The notes: generated from the sequence alone by a model not told the origin. 64,000 nucleotides of DNA from JAADJA01 sp963840975 (GCA_963840975.1 CAWJBC010000021.1:674367-738366); one strand, 5' to 3'. Counted from the stretch's first letter, positions 7,631-16,661 are shown. Numbers and translations: made by a program.

Positions 7631-9040
7631 ATGAAATCAAGTATGAGTCTGCCCGCATTTCCTTCTGTTTATTGTTTGTTTTTTTTGTTACCGCTGATCG
7701 GTGTTTTATTTTTACTCTCCTGTTCTCCCAAAAAGAAGGAAGTTCAAAAAAAGGCTCCGCCTGAAAGTTTCGTAGTTCACCCTGAATGGAATAGGTCGGC
7801 TAACATTTACGAAGTCAATATCAGACAATATTCCCCGGAAGGAACCTTTGCAGCTTTTCAGGAACATTTACCCCGCTTAAAAGAACTCGGTGTGGATATT
7901 TTATGGCTTATGCCGATTCATCCCGTTGGAGAAAAAAACCGCAAAGGTAAATTGGGAAGTTACTATGCTGTAAAAGATTACGTTGCAGTTAATCCGGAAT
8001 TTGGTACAATAGATGAATTTAAAGAACTTGTTTCAAAAGCACATGAACTTGGATTTAAAGTTATACTTGATTGGGTAGCTAATCATACGGCATGGGACAA
8101 TGCCTGGATTACTAAGCATCCGGAATGGTACTCTGCTGATTCGGCTGGTAATATGCTTTCCCCTTTCGATTGGACTGACGTGGCGGATCTCAATTATGAC
8201 AATATGGAACTCAGGACAGCAATGATCAGCGCTATGAAATTTTGGATAACAGAAACCGATATTGACGGTTATCGTTGTGATGTTGCAGGAATGGTTCCCA
8301 CAGATTTTTGGGAACAGGCGCGAAAGGAGCTTGACCAGATCAAACCAGTATTCATGCTTGCCGAAGCCGAGCAGCCCGATCTTCATATTTATGCTTTTGA
8401 TATGACGTATGCGTGGGAATTACACCATTTATTTAATAATATTGCGAAAGGTGAAAAACAGGCGATGGATCTGGTAAACTATTTTCTAAAGCAGGATACG
8501 CTTTATCCGGCTGATGCTTATCGGATGAACTTTATCACAAACCACGATGAGAACTCCTGGAACGGAACCGAAATGACAAGAATGGGTGATGCAGTAAAAA
8601 CGATGGCTGTATTATCCTATACACTTCCCGGCATGCCCTTGCTGTACAGCGGTCAGGAAGTTGGAATGAATAAAATGCTCCGTTTTTTTGAAAAAGATAC
8701 TATTTACTGGGATAACAATTCTTCCCTTCCAATTTTTTATTCTCAACTGAATAATTTGAAAAAAAATAATTCTGCACTTTGGAACGGGAAAGCCGGAGGA
8801 ACCTTCCATCCCTTGCAAACCAGCAGCCAGCCTGCCGTTTTTGCTTATGTTCGTGAAAAAGAGGAGAGTAAAATATTGGTGCTGACAAATCTTTCTGATG
8901 CGGCTGTTACTGTAAAGATTTCCGACAAATTACTTGCCGGAGAATATACCGAGTTATTCACCGGAGATGAAAAAACCTTTGGAAAGAAGCTAACCATTGA
9001 TCTTACTCCCTGGCAATATTTTGTATTCATTAAAAAATAA
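7631..9040 (+). CDS. GH13 alpha-amylase family glycoside hydrolase, lipoprotein
   Basis: Cleaves or rearranges alpha-glucosidic bonds. The signal ends in lipobox FLLSC (Cys31), so it is anchored in the envelope. The (beta/alpha)8 barrel follows: region I-like DWVANHT (147-153), region II GYRCDVA with Arg215 and nucleophile Asp217, general acid in MLAEAEQ (Glu245), and region IV FITNHDENSW with transition-state Asp306. The C-terminal ~80 residues form the usual beta domain. No insert domains or starch-binding module are present in this chain. The next gene starts 13 bp later and encodes a secreted two-repeat protein, probably its operon partner in alpha-glucan use. Confidence 0.92.
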   Translation: MKSSMSLPAFPSVYCLFFLLPLIGVLFLLSCSPKKKEVQKKAPPESFVVHPEWNRSANIYEVNIRQYSPEGTFAAFQEHLPRLKELGVDILWLMPIHPVGEKNRKGKLGSYYAVKDYVAVNPEFGTIDEFKELVSKAHELGFKVILDWVANHTAWDNAWITKHPEWYSADSAGNMLSPFDWTDVADLNYDNMELRTAMISAMKFWITETDIDGYRCDVAGMVPTDFWEQARKELDQIKPVFMLAEAEQPDLHIYAFDMTYAWELHHLFNNIAKGEKQAMDLVNYFLKQDTLYPADAYRMNFITNHDENSWNGTEMTRMGDAVKTMAVLSYTLPGMPLLYSGQEVGMNKMLRFFEKDTIYWDNNSSLPIFYSQLNNLKKNNSALWNGKAGGTFHPLQTSSQPAVFAYVREKEESKILVLTNLSDAAVTVKISDKLLAGEYTELFTGDEKTFGKKLTIDLTPWQYFVFIKK

Positions 9041-9053
9041 AAACTCAATTATT

Positions 9054-10496
9054 ATGAAAATGCAAACTTATTTATCTTATCTGCTTTCCTTCCTGATTGT
9101 ATTTACCGTGTTGACATCGAATGGGCAGATGCCTGCTGCAATTTCCGTACTGCCTGAAAATGCAACATTTTACGATGAAATAACCCTTTCTTTTGATGCA
9201 GACCTTGCTTGTTTTGAAAATGGTAGCTTGAATGGTTTAACATCCATAGCTATGCATTCAGGAGTAACAATCAATGGTTCAAACTGGTTAAATGTAGTGG
9301 AATATAATTCCACCGGGGCAAATGGTCAAAGTCCTTTACTGGATGTTAATCCTGACGGAACATTTTCTATTACCTTTATCCCTTATGAATTCTATGGGTT
9401 TCCGGCAGGGGCAAGTGTTACACAAATATGTGCAGTTTTTAATAATGGCATGAACTGGGATCAGGATGGCCGGGATTTTATTCAGGGTGGTACAAGCTGT
9501 ACCGACTTTTTTATTCCCATCCTTACAGGCTCGCCTTATGTCCCCGCTCTGAATAGTATAGTTCCTAATGAAGGCATACAGGGCGAAACGCTGAATGTTC
9601 AAATTTTTGGAATTAATACACATTTCACCAATAGCTCAACTCAAGTTTGGCTAGAAAAAGATTTGATTACTTTGTCCATGGCTTCCTTTTATGCTGTGAA
9701 TGATACCCTGATAGCTGCCAGTATTGCAATACCCGAAGATGCTGTTACCGGCTTCTGGACGTTAAATGTTGACACACCTGACGATGGTTTGCTTGTTCTT
9801 GCAAATGCATTTAAAATTAAATCATCCGGAGGGACTATGCCTGCAGCCATATCCATTTATCCACCTGATGCCACAGCATACGACGAACTTACGCTTACTT
9901 TTAACCCGGAAGAAGCCTGTTTTACGACTGGAACCATTGTTGGTGCTTCCCAGGTTTTTATTCATTCCGGTGTTGGTTTATATACTGGCGAAACCTGGCA
10001 ATATGTAGTTGATTTCAGCGCTACCGGCGCCAATGGTCAATCCCCGCAATTAGCGGACAATGGTGATGGTACATGGTCAATAACGTACAATCCATCAGAG
10101 TTTTACGGCTTTGAACCCGGTACTTTGGTTACCCAAATTTGTGGTGTATTCAACGATGGAACCTGGGATAAAGATGGGCGTGATTTTGAAGAAGGTACCT
10201 CAAATTGTATTGACTTTTTTATTCCTTTAAATCTGGCTACAGGTATTGATGAAGGACAATTGCAGGAATTCGTATTAATGCCGAATCCTGTTTCTGAAAT
10301 TCTTAAAGTTTTAAACACAACCGAAATTCAGTCATGCAGTATATACAATTTACTAGGGAAAGGCATTGCTGAAATATCAGCTAATAAAAGCAAATCAATC
10401 GAGGTTGATGTAAAAACCTTTGAGAACGGGATATATTTTATCATTATTGAAAATAAATCAGGGAAAAAAACAACCCGAAAGTTTATCAAAAATTAA
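9054..10496 (+). CDS. T9SS-secreted protein with two ~130-residue repeats flanking an IPT-like segment
   Basis: A 480-residue secreted protein, starting at the ATG at 9054 that follows the GH13 stop by 13 bp; the frame is open further upstream into the GH13 gene but only this start gives a signal peptide. Two homologous modules both begin MPAAIS and share TGANGQSP, EFYGF, VTQIC and DGRDF before a C(T/I)DFFIP ending. Between them is about 100 residues with an IPT/TIG-like opening (LNSIVPNEGIQGETLNVQIFG). The C-terminus (VLMPNPVSEILKV ... GIYFIIIENKSGKKTTRKFIKN) is a type A T9SS sorting domain. The aromatic-containing repeats next to a GH13 enzyme suggest starch or glycan binding; this is inference, as no catalytic motif is visible. 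Confidence 0.85.
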   Translation: MKMQTYLSYLLSFLIVFTVLTSNGQMPAAISVLPENATFYDEITLSFDADLACFENGSLNGLTSIAMHSGVTINGSNWLNVVEYNSTGANGQSPLLDVNPDGTFSITFIPYEFYGFPAGASVTQICAVFNNGMNWDQDGRDFIQGGTSCTDFFIPILTGSPYVPALNSIVPNEGIQGETLNVQIFGINTHFTNSSTQVWLEKDLITLSMASFYAVNDTLIAASIAIPEDAVTGFWTLNVDTPDDGLLVLANAFKIKSSGGTMPAAISIYPPDATAYDELTLTFNPEEACFTTGTIVGASQVFIHSGVGLYTGETWQYVVDFSATGANGQSPQLADNGDGTWSITYNPSEFYGFEPGTLVTQICGVFNDGTWDKDGRDFEEGTSNCIDFFIPLNLATGIDEGQLQEFVLMPNPVSEILKVLNTTEIQSCSIYNLLGKGIAEISANKSKSIEVDVKTFENGIYFIIIENKSGKKTTRKFIKN

Positions 10497-10545
10497 CAGG
10501 AAATTCAGATGAACTGGTTTTTTGTTATTAAATTTTGATAAAATG

Positions 10546-10575
10546 TTTGTTTTATAAAAAATAATCATACTTTTG
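10546..10575 (+). promoter_or_regulatory. Bacteroidota-type promoter for candidate RNA gene
   Basis: TTTG at 10546-10549 and TACTTTTG at 10568-10575, 18 bases apart, match the -33 TTTG / -7 TAnnTTTG consensus of the primary sigma factor in this phylum. No protein start follows for 310 bp, so transcription must begin with non-coding sequence (start expected near 10580). Confidence 0.65.
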
Positions 10576-10581
10576 CACCCG

Positions 10582-10799
10582 CTAAAGTAACGTTCAGAGT
10601 TTAATTTATTGATTTATAAAGGAATTAGGAAACCTGACAGATTAAGACGGTAAAAGGTTCCAGCTTGTTATCCAAAGCAAACGTTCACACGATAAGGATT
10701 ACAAGTGCGTCTTGAGCAAGCCTGCCTTATCTGTAATTTCCACAATTCATTTATTTTAAAGATTTACCGCAATTAACAATTTGTTGTTAACTTTTTTTT
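10582..10799 (+). ncRNA. candidate structured RNA gene (possibly 6S-like) upstream of rpsL
   Basis: This stretch has no ORF but has its own promoter and a hairpin-plus-T-run end, so it looks like an independent RNA of about 200 nt rather than an rpsL leader. Complementary pairs nest around one centre: GGAATTA (10621-10627) with TAATTTCC (10734-10741), CAGATTAAG (10638-10646) with CTTATCTG (10726-10733), AAGACG (10644-10649) with CGTCTT (10708-10713; it shares AAG with the preceding pair) and CTTGTTATCC (10664-10673) with GGATTACAAG (10696-10705, one mismatch). AT-rich flanks could extend the outer stem. GGAAACC (10628-10634) could alternatively pair with GGTTCC. A long bulged rod with its own promoter is what 6S RNA looks like; the identity is inference only. 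Confidence 0.5.
10773..10799 (+). terminator. candidate intrinsic terminator of the RNA gene
   Basis: TTAACAA (10773-10779) and TTGTTAA (10784-10790) form a 7-bp stem with loop TTTG, followed by C and a run of eight T. The stem is AT-rich, so it is weak alone. It lies before the next promoter. Confidence 0.5.
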
Positions 10800-10830
10800 A
10801 ATAAGCGGTTAAATGTATTAAATTAATTTC

Positions 10831-10838
10831 TACTTTTG
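10831..10838 (+). promoter_or_regulatory. candidate -7 element of the ribosomal superoperon
   Basis: TACTTTTG, an exact TAnnTTTG match, 50 bases before rpsL and downstream of the RNA terminator. The leader it predicts contains CTCCTTTTTGTAAGGAG (10841-10857), which can form a short hairpin. No -33 TTTG is evident. Confidence 0.6.
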
Positions 10839-10888
10839 CGCTCCTTTTTGTAAGGAGTTTTGGTTAAGAATATTTTAAACAGTTTGAT

Positions 10889-11269
10889 ATGCCTACAATA
10901 CAGCAATTAGTTAGAAAAGGTAGACAAAAATTAATTTACAAGAGCAAATCACCGGCTTTGGATTCTTGTCCTCAGCGGAGGGGCGTTTGTGTCAGGGTAT
11001 ATACCACAACTCCGAAAAAGCCGAACTCGGCTATGCGTAAGGTTGCAAGGGTCCGTCTGACGAACCAGAAAGAGGTGAATGCTTATATTCCTGGCGAAGG
11101 TCACAATTTGCAGGAACACTCAATTGTTCTCATCCGAGGTGGAAGGGTAAAAGATCTTCCAGGTGTCAGGTACCACATTATTCGTGGAGCCCTTGATACA
11201 TCAGGTGTAGAAGGTAGATCACAAAGAAGATCAAAGTACGGCACTAAAGCGCCAAAAAAGAATAAATAA
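10889..11269 (+). CDS. rpsL: 30S ribosomal protein S12
   Basis: First gene of the superoperon; S12 lines the decoding centre. The 126-residue protein has TTPKKPNSAMRKVARVRL and GGRVKDLPGVRYH. Lys43 and Lys88 match E. coli Lys42 and Lys87, so the usual streptomycin-resistance positions are wild type; Asp89 is the residue methylthiolated in some bacteria. The gene is followed by rpsG after 27 bp. Confidence 0.98.
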   Translation: MPTIQQLVRKGRQKLIYKSKSPALDSCPQRRGVCVRVYTTTPKKPNSAMRKVARVRLTNQKEVNAYIPGEGHNLQEHSIVLIRGGRVKDLPGVRYHIIRGALDTSGVEGRSQRRSKYGTKAPKKNK

Positions 11270-11296
11270 GAAACTAAGATTTAATCGCATTATAAA

Positions 11297-11764
11297 ATGA
11301 GGAAATCGAAGCCAAAAAAACGGATAATTATACCGGATCCAAAGTTTAACGATACATTGGTTACAAAATTCGTAAATAACCTGATGGAGCGCGGTAAGAA
11401 AAACCTTGCTTACAATGTATTCTACGATGCCATCGAGATCGTGAACAACAAAATGGAAGAAGATGGGCTTGAAGTATTTAAAAAGGCGCTGGTGAATGTT
11501 ACCCCATCAGTTGAAGTACGAAGCAGAAGGGTAGGAGGCGCAACATTCCAAATTCCTTCTGAAATAAGACCTTCCAGGAAGTTATCCATTGGGATGAAGA
11601 ACCTGATAGGATATGCTCGTAAAAGGCATGAAAAAAGTATGGCGCAAAAATTAGCGTCGGAGATAATGGCGGCTTTTAAAGATGAAGGCGCAGCATTTAA
11701 AAAGAAAGAAGATACACATAGAATGGCTGAAGCAAACAAGGCTTTCTCCCATTTCAGATTTTAA
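11297..11764 (+). CDS. rpsG: 30S ribosomal protein S7
   Basis: Nucleates assembly of the 30S head and contacts the E-site tRNA. Full-length at 155 residues with the NLMERGKKNLAYNVFYDAIE segment and the conserved EVRSRRVGGATFQIP beta-hairpin. Standard str-operon position between S12 and EF-G. Confidence 0.98.
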   Translation: MRKSKPKKRIIIPDPKFNDTLVTKFVNNLMERGKKNLAYNVFYDAIEIVNNKMEEDGLEVFKKALVNVTPSVEVRSRRVGGATFQIPSEIRPSRKLSIGMKNLIGYARKRHEKSMAQKLASEIMAAFKDEGAAFKKKEDTHRMAEANKAFSHFRF

Positions 11765-11796
11765 TAAATAAAGAAACAGAGGATAGTACAAAATTC

Positions 11797-13902
11797 ATGT
11801 CGGATAAATTATTACATACTAGGAATATCGGCATTATGGCTCATATTGACGCGGGTAAGACCACGACAACAGAGCGTATTTTGTATTATACCGGAATCAA
11901 CCACCGTATTGGTGAAGTACATGATGGTGCTGCTACTATGGACTGGATGGTGCAGGAGCAGGAAAGAGGCATCACCATTACCTCTGCAGCAACTACTGTA
12001 TTTTGGAATTCAAAAGGACAGGAATATAAAATCAATATTCTTGACACTCCTGGACATGTTGATTTTACAATGGAAGTCGAGCGTTCTTTAAGGGTATTGG
12101 ATGGTGCAATTGCAATTTTCTGTGCAGTTGGTGGGGTAGAACCACAGTCTGAAACCGTTTGGAAACAAGCCAATCGTTACCATGTGCCACGTATTTGTTA
12201 TGTTAATAAAATGGATCGCGCTGGCGCTGATTTTTATAAAGTGGTTGCTGAAATAGAAGAAAAACTATTTACAAAGCCTATTCCCATTCAAATACCAATC
12301 GGTGCTGAAGATGATTTCACCGGAATTATAGACCTCATTTCAGGCAAAGCTTACCAATGGGATGACACCACTCTCGGAAGAGAATTTTATGAGATTCCTG
12401 TTCCTGAAGATTTAAGGGATCAGGTGAATGAATCACGAATTGCCTTAATTGAAGGTGCTGCAGAAGAAAATGAAGAACTGTTCCTCCGTTTTTTAGATAA
12501 TCCATTATCTATTTCAGAAACTGACATCATTGAATCACTACGAAAAGCTACGTTGGAATTTAGAATAACGCCGGTTTTATGTGGAGCTTCATTTAAAAAT
12601 AAAGGTGTCCAATTACTTTTGGATGCTATCGTTAATTTCCTTCCTTGTCCATCAGATGTTCCTGCAATAAAAGGAATTAATCCTTTCACAGATAAAGAAA
12701 TTGAAAGACATGCTGATGCGAATGAACCGTTTGCAGCTCTGGCATTTAAAATAGCGACCGATCCTTATGTAGGTAGGATTGCTTTTTTAAGGGTTTATTC
12801 AGGAACAATGGAAGCAGGTGAACAAGCACTAAACAGCAATACAAACAAAAAAGAGAGGATCATGCGTTTGATGCAAATGCATGCAAATAAACAAATACCT
12901 CTTAAAAAGATTGAGGCAGGTGATATTGTTGCTGCTGTCGGGTTCAAAGAAATAAAAACGGGAAATACTTTATGCTCTATTCAGCATCCTATTGTTCTAG
13001 AATCAATGACCATTCCCGAACCGGTAATAAAAATGGCAGTTGAACCTAAGACCCAGGACGATGTTGATAAACTCATCGCAACACTTAATAGGCTAGCTGA
13101 AGAAGATCCAACATTTACCGTAAACATTGACCAGGAAACCGGTCAGACCATCATCAGCGGTATGGGCGAATTGCATTTGGATGTGATTCTGGACCGACTC
13201 AGCAGAGAATATAACATAAAATGCAACAAGGGAAATCCCACTGTAGCTTACAAAGAAGCAGTTTCAAAAACAGTTTTGCATAAAGAAATATACAAAAAAC
13301 AATCTGGTGGTCGCGGAAGGTTTGCCGAAATAAGTGTTGAAGTAGGTCCTGCAGGTTCTGATATTAAAGGATTACAATTTATCAATGACATCAAAGGTGG
13401 AACAATTCCGAAGGAATTTATACCCGCCATTGAAAAGGGTTTTAAAACAGCTATGACAAATGGTGTTTTACTTGGTTTCCCACTCGAAAATCTAAAGGTG
13501 CGCTTGATAGATGGATCTTTTCATTCAGTAGATAGCGATCCGCTTGCTTTTGAAATTGCTGCAGGAATGGCTTTCAGAGAAGCATGTAAAAAAGCGCTTC
13601 CGGTATTACTTGAACCCATTATGAAGTTGGAGGTTGATACTCCTGACTTATATGTGGGTGATGTTACAAGCGATCTGAATAAGCGAAGAGGTCATGTTTT
13701 CAGTATTGACACCAAGATGGGATACCAGGCAGTTAAAGCGTTGGTCCCTCTGAGTGAGATGTTTGGGTATGTGACTGTTTTAAGAACTTTTACATCAGGC
13801 AGAGCAACTTACAGCCTCGAGTTTTCGCATTATGAGGAAGCACCGCATGATATTAAAGAAAATGTTTTTTATAAAATTAAAGGATACTTGGTTACTGTTT
13901 AA
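11797..13902 (+). CDS. fusA: translation elongation factor G
   Basis: GTPase that drives translocation of tRNA and mRNA. G-domain motifs in order: AHIDAGKTTTTERI (P-loop), RGITITSAA (switch I), DTPGHVDF (G3) and NKMDRAGAD (G4). Domain IV carries the GGRGRFAEI region and domain V ends in SHYEEAPHDIKENVFYKIKG. Length 701 fits. Unlike in Proteobacteria, tuf does not follow; rpsJ begins 15 bp later, the arrangement expected in Bacteroidota. Possession of a second EF-G elsewhere in the genome cannot be judged. Confidence 0.97.
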   Translation: MSDKLLHTRNIGIMAHIDAGKTTTTERILYYTGINHRIGEVHDGAATMDWMVQEQERGITITSAATTVFWNSKGQEYKINILDTPGHVDFTMEVERSLRVLDGAIAIFCAVGGVEPQSETVWKQANRYHVPRICYVNKMDRAGADFYKVVAEIEEKLFTKPIPIQIPIGAEDDFTGIIDLISGKAYQWDDTTLGREFYEIPVPEDLRDQVNESRIALIEGAAEENEELFLRFLDNPLSISETDIIESLRKATLEFRITPVLCGASFKNKGVQLLLDAIVNFLPCPSDVPAIKGINPFTDKEIERHADANEPFAALAFKIATDPYVGRIAFLRVYSGTMEAGEQALNSNTNKKERIMRLMQMHANKQIPLKKIEAGDIVAAVGFKEIKTGNTLCSIQHPIVLESMTIPEPVIKMAVEPKTQDDVDKLIATLNRLAEEDPTFTVNIDQETGQTIISGMGELHLDVILDRLSREYNIKCNKGNPTVAYKEAVSKTVLHKEIYKKQSGGRGRFAEISVEVGPAGSDIKGLQFINDIKGGTIPKEFIPAIEKGFKTAMTNGVLLGFPLENLKVRLIDGSFHSVDSDPLAFEIAAGMAFREACKKALPVLLEPIMKLEVDTPDLYVGDVTSDLNKRRGHVFSIDTKMGYQAVKALVPLSEMFGYVTVLRTFTSGRATYSLEFSHYEEAPHDIKENVFYKIKGYLVTV

Positions 13903-13917
13903 TCTAATTAAAATAAG

Positions 13918-14223
13918 GTGAGTCAGAGAATCAGAATAAAACTTAAATCGTACGATCACAACCTGGTGGATAAATCTGCCGAAAAGATCGTAAAAACGGT
14001 AAAAACAACCGGTGCTATTGTTAACGGTCCTATACCGTTACCAACGGACAAAAAAATATTTACGGTTAACCGGTCAACTTTTGTCAACAAGAAATCCAGA
14101 GAACAGTTTCAACTGTGTTCTTATAAACGATTGCTTGACATTTATAGTTCAACCACAAAAACCATTGATGCTTTGATGAAGTTGGAATTGCCAAGTGGAG
14201 TTGAAGTAGAGATCAAAGTATAG
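13918..14223 (+). CDS. rpsJ: 30S ribosomal protein S10
   Basis: Ribosomal head protein, also NusE in antitermination complexes. The 101-residue frame MSQRIRIKLKSYDH.. begins with GTG at 13918, 15 bp after fusA; no ATG is available that would keep the conserved N-terminus. Ends with LPSGVEVEIKV as in homologues. Confidence 0.97.
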   Translation: MSQRIRIKLKSYDHNLVDKSAEKIVKTVKTTGAIVNGPIPLPTDKKIFTVNRSTFVNKKSREQFQLCSYKRLLDIYSSTTKTIDALMKLELPSGVEVEIKV

Positions 14224-14257
14224 TTAATTAAGGTATTGAATTTTAATTGATAATCAC

Positions 14258-14887
14258 ATGTCAGGAATTATCGGAAAAAAAGTTGGTATGACCAGCATCT
14301 TTGATAAAAACGGGAAGAATATCCCTTGTACCGTTATTGAAGCTGGACCTTGTGTGGTAACACAGGTGAAAACAAAAGCTGTTGATGGTTATGAAGCCAT
14401 TCAAATTGCATTTGATGAGCAAAAAGATAAGCATACAACCAAAGCGTTAAAGGGTCATTTTGCGAAAGCGGGAGTACCTCCAAAAAAAATGGTGGCTGAA
14501 TTTACCCGTTTTGAAGAAGGACATCAGAAAAAATTTGGTGATATGATATTAGCAGATATCTTTATTGAAGGAGAGTACATTGATGCTGTTGGAATTTCAA
14601 AGGGAAGGGGATTTCAGGGCGTAGTAAGGCGACATAATTTTAGTGGAGTGGGAGATAAAACACACGGGCAGCACGATCGTTCAAGAGCGCCCGGATCAAT
14701 TGGAGCTTCATCCTGGCCATCGAGGGTTATGAAAGGAATGAGAATGGCAGGTCAGATGGGAAACCACAGAACTAAGATAATCAACCTTCAGATTGTAAAA
14801 ATCTTGCTTGAAAAGAATTTAGTTATAGTCAAAGGATCGGTTCCTGGTCCTAAAGGTTCATACGTAATACTTGAAAGATGGAGTTAG
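14258..14887 (+). CDS. rplC: 50S ribosomal protein L3
   Basis: Early-assembly 23S-binding protein whose long loop approaches the peptidyl transferase centre (KTHGQHDRSRAPGSIGASS, including the Gln that can be methylated). 209 residues; the start MSGIIGKKVGMTSIFD is canonical. Overlaps the start of rplD by 10 nt, implying coupled translation. Confidence 0.98.
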   Translation: MSGIIGKKVGMTSIFDKNGKNIPCTVIEAGPCVVTQVKTKAVDGYEAIQIAFDEQKDKHTTKALKGHFAKAGVPPKKMVAEFTRFEEGHQKKFGDMILADIFIEGEYIDAVGISKGRGFQGVVRRHNFSGVGDKTHGQHDRSRAPGSIGASSWPSRVMKGMRMAGQMGNHRTKIINLQIVKILLEKNLVIVKGSVPGPKGSYVILERWS

Positions 14888-15510
14888 AAGTTTATAACAT
14901 AAGCGGGCAAAAAACTGCAAAAAAAGCAGTGCTAAACGATGAGATTTTCGGCATTGAGCCAAATGATCATGCTATATATCTCGACATAAAGCAATACATG
15001 GCAAACCGCCGCCAGGGAACTCACGCATCAAAAGAAAAAGGTGAGATCACAGGGAGTACCAAGAAACTGAAGAAACAAAAGGGAACAGGCACCGCTCGTT
15101 TCGGTAGTATAAAAAGCCCTTTGTTCAGAGGAGGAGGAAGAGTGTTTGGTCCCCAGCCAAGAGAGTACGGTTTTAAATTGAATAAAAAGTTGAAACGTCT
15201 TGCACGTAAATCGGCACTCACTTATAAAGCCCAGGAAAAAGGCATCATTGTTCTTGAGGATTTTACTTTTGAAAGCCCAAAAACGAAAAACTTTATTTCC
15301 CTGTTAAAGAATTTTGATCTGCAGGATAAGAAAGTTCTGATGGTACTGGCAGCTAATGACAATAATGTTTATCTGTCGTCAAGAAATATACAGAAAACAA
15401 AGATCGTAGATGCTTTGAGTTTGAATACCTACGATATTCTAAATGCCAACAATATCATTTTTGCTGAGGGATCATTGAAAGAAATGGATAAGATACATTC
15501 AGTAAACTAA
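14878..15510 (+). CDS. rplD: 50S ribosomal protein L4
   Basis: Lines the exit tunnel. The loop KKQKGTGTARFGSIKSPLFRGG has the Bacteroidota form of the macrolide-contact loop (TAR where many bacteria have RAR). 210 residues. Start ATG overlaps the last codons of rplC; no other start retains the MELEVYNISG opening. Confidence 0.97.
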   Translation: MELEVYNISGQKTAKKAVLNDEIFGIEPNDHAIYLDIKQYMANRRQGTHASKEKGEITGSTKKLKKQKGTGTARFGSIKSPLFRGGGRVFGPQPREYGFKLNKKLKRLARKSALTYKAQEKGIIVLEDFTFESPKTKNFISLLKNFDLQDKKVLMVLAANDNNVYLSSRNIQKTKIVDALSLNTYDILNANNIIFAEGSLKEMDKIHSVN

Positions 15511-15526
15511 TAAAATAGCGATAACG

Positions 15527-15817
15527 ATGAATATCATAATTAAACCGGTAATTACTGAGAAAATGACAGGATTAGGCGAAAAGCTGAATCGCTTTGGTTT
15601 CGTAGTTCACAAAAAAGCCAACAAGATACAGATCAAACAGGCTGTTAAGGAGCTTTACGGAGTGGAAGTGGAATCTGTCAATACAATGTATTATTCGGGA
15701 AAAAATAAATCACGGTTTACCAAATCCGGAGTGATTTCGGGCAGAACCAGCGGATATAAAAAGGCTATTGTAACATTAGCCAAAGGTGAAACAATCGATT
15801 TTTACAGCAATATATAA
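15527..15817 (+). CDS. rplW: 50S ribosomal protein L23
   Basis: Tunnel-exit protein that docks trigger factor and SRP. 96 residues, opening IIKPVITEKM and containing the KKANKIQIKQAVKELYGVEVESVNT core. Same operon, 16 bp after rplD. Confidence 0.97.
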   Translation: MNIIIKPVITEKMTGLGEKLNRFGFVVHKKANKIQIKQAVKELYGVEVESVNTMYYSGKNKSRFTKSGVISGRTSGYKKAIVTLAKGETIDFYSNI

Positions 15818-15826
15818 GTTAAATAG

Positions 15827-16651
15827 ATGGCTTTAAAAAAATTCAAACCGACAACATCAAGCCAGCGCTTTAAGGTAATCAGTGCGTTTGATGATATTAC
15901 CACCTCCAAACCTGAAAAGAGTTTGCTGGTACCGGTGAAAAAATCGGGAGGTAGAAACAATGAAGGAAGAATGACCATGCGTTATATGGGCGGTGGTCAT
16001 AAACAGAAGTACAGGTTGATCGATTTTAAGAGGGATAAGGATGGAATTCCTGCTACCGTAAAAACGATTGAATACGATCCGAATCGTACAGCAAGGATTG
16101 CTCTGCTGAACTATGCTGACGGAGAAAAAAGATATATCATTGCACCCAATGGTTTAAAGGTGGGTCATGCCCTATTATCTGGCAAAGGTATCTCTCCTGA
16201 TGTTGGAAATACACTGTTTTTAAGTGAGATTCCTTTTGGAACGATAATTCATAACATTGAGCTACGTCCTGGTCAGGGAGCAAAAATGGCAAGAAGTGCC
16301 GGCTCTTATGCACAGTTGATGTCACGTGACGGAAAATTTGCAGTAATTAAATTACCTTCTGGCGAAACCCGTATGATTTTGCAGGCGTGCAAAGCAACCA
16401 TCGGTATGGTATCCAATGGAGATCATAGTCTTGAAGTTTCAGGGAAAGCAGGCAGAAGCAGATGGCTGGGTCGTCGCCCAAGGACAAGAGGTGTTGTGAT
16501 GAATCCGGTTGATCACCCGATGGGCGGAGGCGAAGGACGTGCATCAGGCGGACATCCGAGATCAAGAAAGGGAATACCTTCAAAAGGATATAAAACCCGC
16601 AAAAATAAGAATGCATCGAACAAGTATATCATTGAAAAAAGGAAAAAATAG
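15827..16651 (+). CDS. rplB: 50S ribosomal protein L2
   Basis: Core 23S-binding protein needed for subunit joining and peptidyl transfer. 274 residues with the RNA-binding GGRNNEGRMTMRYMGGGHKQKYR and the C-terminal NPVDHPMGGGEGRASGGHPRS. The HPMGGGEG form (Met where most bacteria have His) is usual in this phylum. Nine bp after rplW. Confidence 0.98.
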   Translation: MALKKFKPTTSSQRFKVISAFDDITTSKPEKSLLVPVKKSGGRNNEGRMTMRYMGGGHKQKYRLIDFKRDKDGIPATVKTIEYDPNRTARIALLNYADGEKRYIIAPNGLKVGHALLSGKGISPDVGNTLFLSEIPFGTIIHNIELRPGQGAKMARSAGSYAQLMSRDGKFAVIKLPSGETRMILQACKATIGMVSNGDHSLEVSGKAGRSRWLGRRPRTRGVVMNPVDHPMGGGEGRASGGHPRSRKGIPSKGYKTRKNKNASNKYIIEKRKK

Positions 16652-16661
16652 TAATTGAAGT

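Noticed and set aside
10582..10799. SRP RNA, tmRNA or RNase P RNA upstream of rpsL
   Set aside because: No GGAAGGAAGCAGCC-like SRP loop, no tag ORF or tRNA-like ends, and the length is wrong for tmRNA or RNase P RNA.
14878..14887. rplC-rplD overlap as a frameshift
   Set aside because: Both proteins are full length with canonical ends; it is ordinary translational coupling.
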